Shown here: piece after piece, positions 6,295 to 6,770 of the stretch | Layout of the letters: each line of letters opens with the position of its first letter | How positions within the stretch are numbered: position 1 is the first letter of the stretch | Origin: Parabacteroides sp. | Lineage (GTDB): Bacteria; Bacteroidota; Bacteroidia; Bacteroidales; Tannerellaceae | Length of the DNA: 6,770 bases | Assembly: GCA_020026285.1 (NCBI GenBank) | Contig: JAHHQS010000189.1 | Coordinates: 1-6,770 of the forward strand | Direction: 5' to 3' | Notes under the pieces: generated by a model | Seen by the model: only the letters and a program-made list of their open reading frames with translations | Database searches by the model: none | Told to the model about the DNA's origin: nothing | Made by a program: the position numbers and the translations under genes

Positions 6295-6687
6295 ATGGAA
6301 CAATCAGCATCGAATCGTTACGAATTAACCTGGAGCAGGTTTATAAAAGAACTTGAAACCAACCCAAAAACCACCTTGCGTGCCGTATGCAAATTACTGC
6401 ATACAGATCCTAACCTAATGAGAAGATGGGCATCCAGACATGGCCGTTCTGTTTTTAAGGCCAAGGCAGAACACAGCATGAAGGAACTTGAGAATACATC
6501 TTCATCTGCTTTCGCTGTTTTGGTTCCAAAGGATAATCCATCCTGCCATAATGAATCTTCTCTTCTCGGTATCAGTATAACCTTCAACAGTGGTACCACC
6601 ATAAACATTAAACAGGGAGATGCTGATAGTATTGTAAGACTTATCAGTCTGTATGAAAGAAAGGACGGTGGTTTATGTACTCTCTGA
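6295..6687 (+). CDS. tnpA: IS66-family accessory protein TnpA
   Basis: This 130-residue protein is the first gene of the IS66 element and is needed, with TnpB, for transposition by the TnpC transposase. Residues 17-52 look like a DNA-binding helix-turn-helix, ending in the basic LMRRWASRHGRSV (41-53). Residues 93-123 (ISITFNSGTTINI, then a helix DSIVRLISLY) match the usual C-terminal strand-and-helix of IS66 TnpA. I chose the ATG at 6295 over the in-frame TTG at 6268 because that TTG lies inside the predicted -7 box, and because homology with the dead copy includes an identical ATG start. Its last 13 bases overlap tnpB in another frame, which suggests coupled translation. No disruption is seen. 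Confidence 0.85.
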   Translation: MEQSASNRYELTWSRFIKELETNPKTTLRAVCKLLHTDPNLMRRWASRHGRSVFKAKAEHSMKELENTSSSAFAVLVPKDNPSCHNESSLLGISITFNSGTTINIKQGDADSIVRLISLYERKDGGLCTL

Positions 6688-6770
6688 CATCAGCAAATAA
6701 ATATTACCTGTATCAGGGATTTATTCGCATGAACCTGGGCATAGACGGACTGTACCGACTGCTTCGTTCT
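6675..6770 (+). CDS. tnpB: IS66-family accessory protein TnpB, N-terminus only
   Basis: Thirty-two codons are visible before the window ends. The product starts MYSLTSANKYYLYQGFIRMN and continues LGIDGLYRLLRS. This fits the start of IS66 TnpB (Orf2), which typically has a 'YYL..G..DMRKGIDGL' pattern; the GIDGL is exact here. Full-length members are about 115 residues. The ATG lies within tnpA, overlapping its end by 13 bases, the usual IS66 arrangement. TnpB is an essential accessory protein of transposition, of unknown biochemical activity. Confidence 0.83.
   Translation, partial: MYSLTSANKYYLYQGFIRMNLGIDGLYRLLRS

Larger units (their letters stand above)
6217..6770 (+). mobile_element. IS66-family insertion sequence, left end (partial)
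   Basis: The element begins at GTAAGCGTCTCCGCG (6217), the GTAAGCG-type tip usual for IS66-family terminal inverted repeats. It then carries a promoter, tnpA and the start of tnpB in the normal IS66 order; tnpC and the right end lie beyond the window. IS66 elements usually duplicate 8 bp of target, so CTTAATAA (6209-6216) is the predicted left copy. It inserted downstream of the lipoprotein operon and does not break a visible gene. Confidence 0.82.

Noticed and set aside
6318..6608. Minus-strand open frame within tnpA
   Set aside because: It is a shadow of tnpA on the opposite strand with no start signal or recognisable content.

Overview
The window looks like chromosomal or integrated accessory DNA from a member of the Bacteroidales, most likely Bacteroides, Phocaeicola or a relative. 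The reasons are internal. Promoters match the Bacteroidetes sigma-70 pattern (a TTG/TTTG box, 19-20 bp, then TAnnTTTG). Two lipoproteins have an acidic tract directly after the lipid-modified cysteine. There is a VirE/VapE-type ATPase, an HU-like protein fused to a winged helix, and an IS66-family element. The DNA is AT-rich and ribosome-binding sites are weak, as is usual in this phylum.

Layout. Positions 1-61 hold what may be the last codons of a plus-strand gene cut by the window edge. Positions 170-1342 (minus) encode a VirE-family ATPase. A 679-bp divergent intergenic region (1343-2021) follows. It is rich in regulatory sequence: a minus-strand promoter embedded in an inverted repeat, a palindrome in the transcript leader, and a 22-bp-phased array of an AATTAGCAGTAA-type dyad. 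Positions 2022-2654 (plus) encode a small HU-winged-helix DNA-binding protein with its own promoter. Positions about 2655-3600 are a graveyard: a decayed IS66 tnpA start (2802-2915) and a frameshifted minus-strand gene (3008-3554). Positions 3659-6133 (plus) are two adjacent, probably co-transcribed lipoprotein genes behind a TAAATTTG promoter. At 6217 a second, intact IS66-family element begins, with its terminal GTAAGCG, a promoter, tnpA and the start of tnpB.

How it may work together. The VirE ATPase and the HU-winged-helix protein are divergently transcribed across a phased operator array, which suggests one regulated module; this is inference. VirE-family ATPases and HU-like proteins are common in Bacteroidales accessory DNA but their function is poorly known. 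The two lipoproteins form a separate unit, probably displayed on the cell surface. The region between IS66 sequences, one dead and one live and both in the same orientation, shows repeated IS66 insertion. The phased operator array between the two DNA-handling genes is the most promising candidate for undescribed biology. Nothing here proves a new system.
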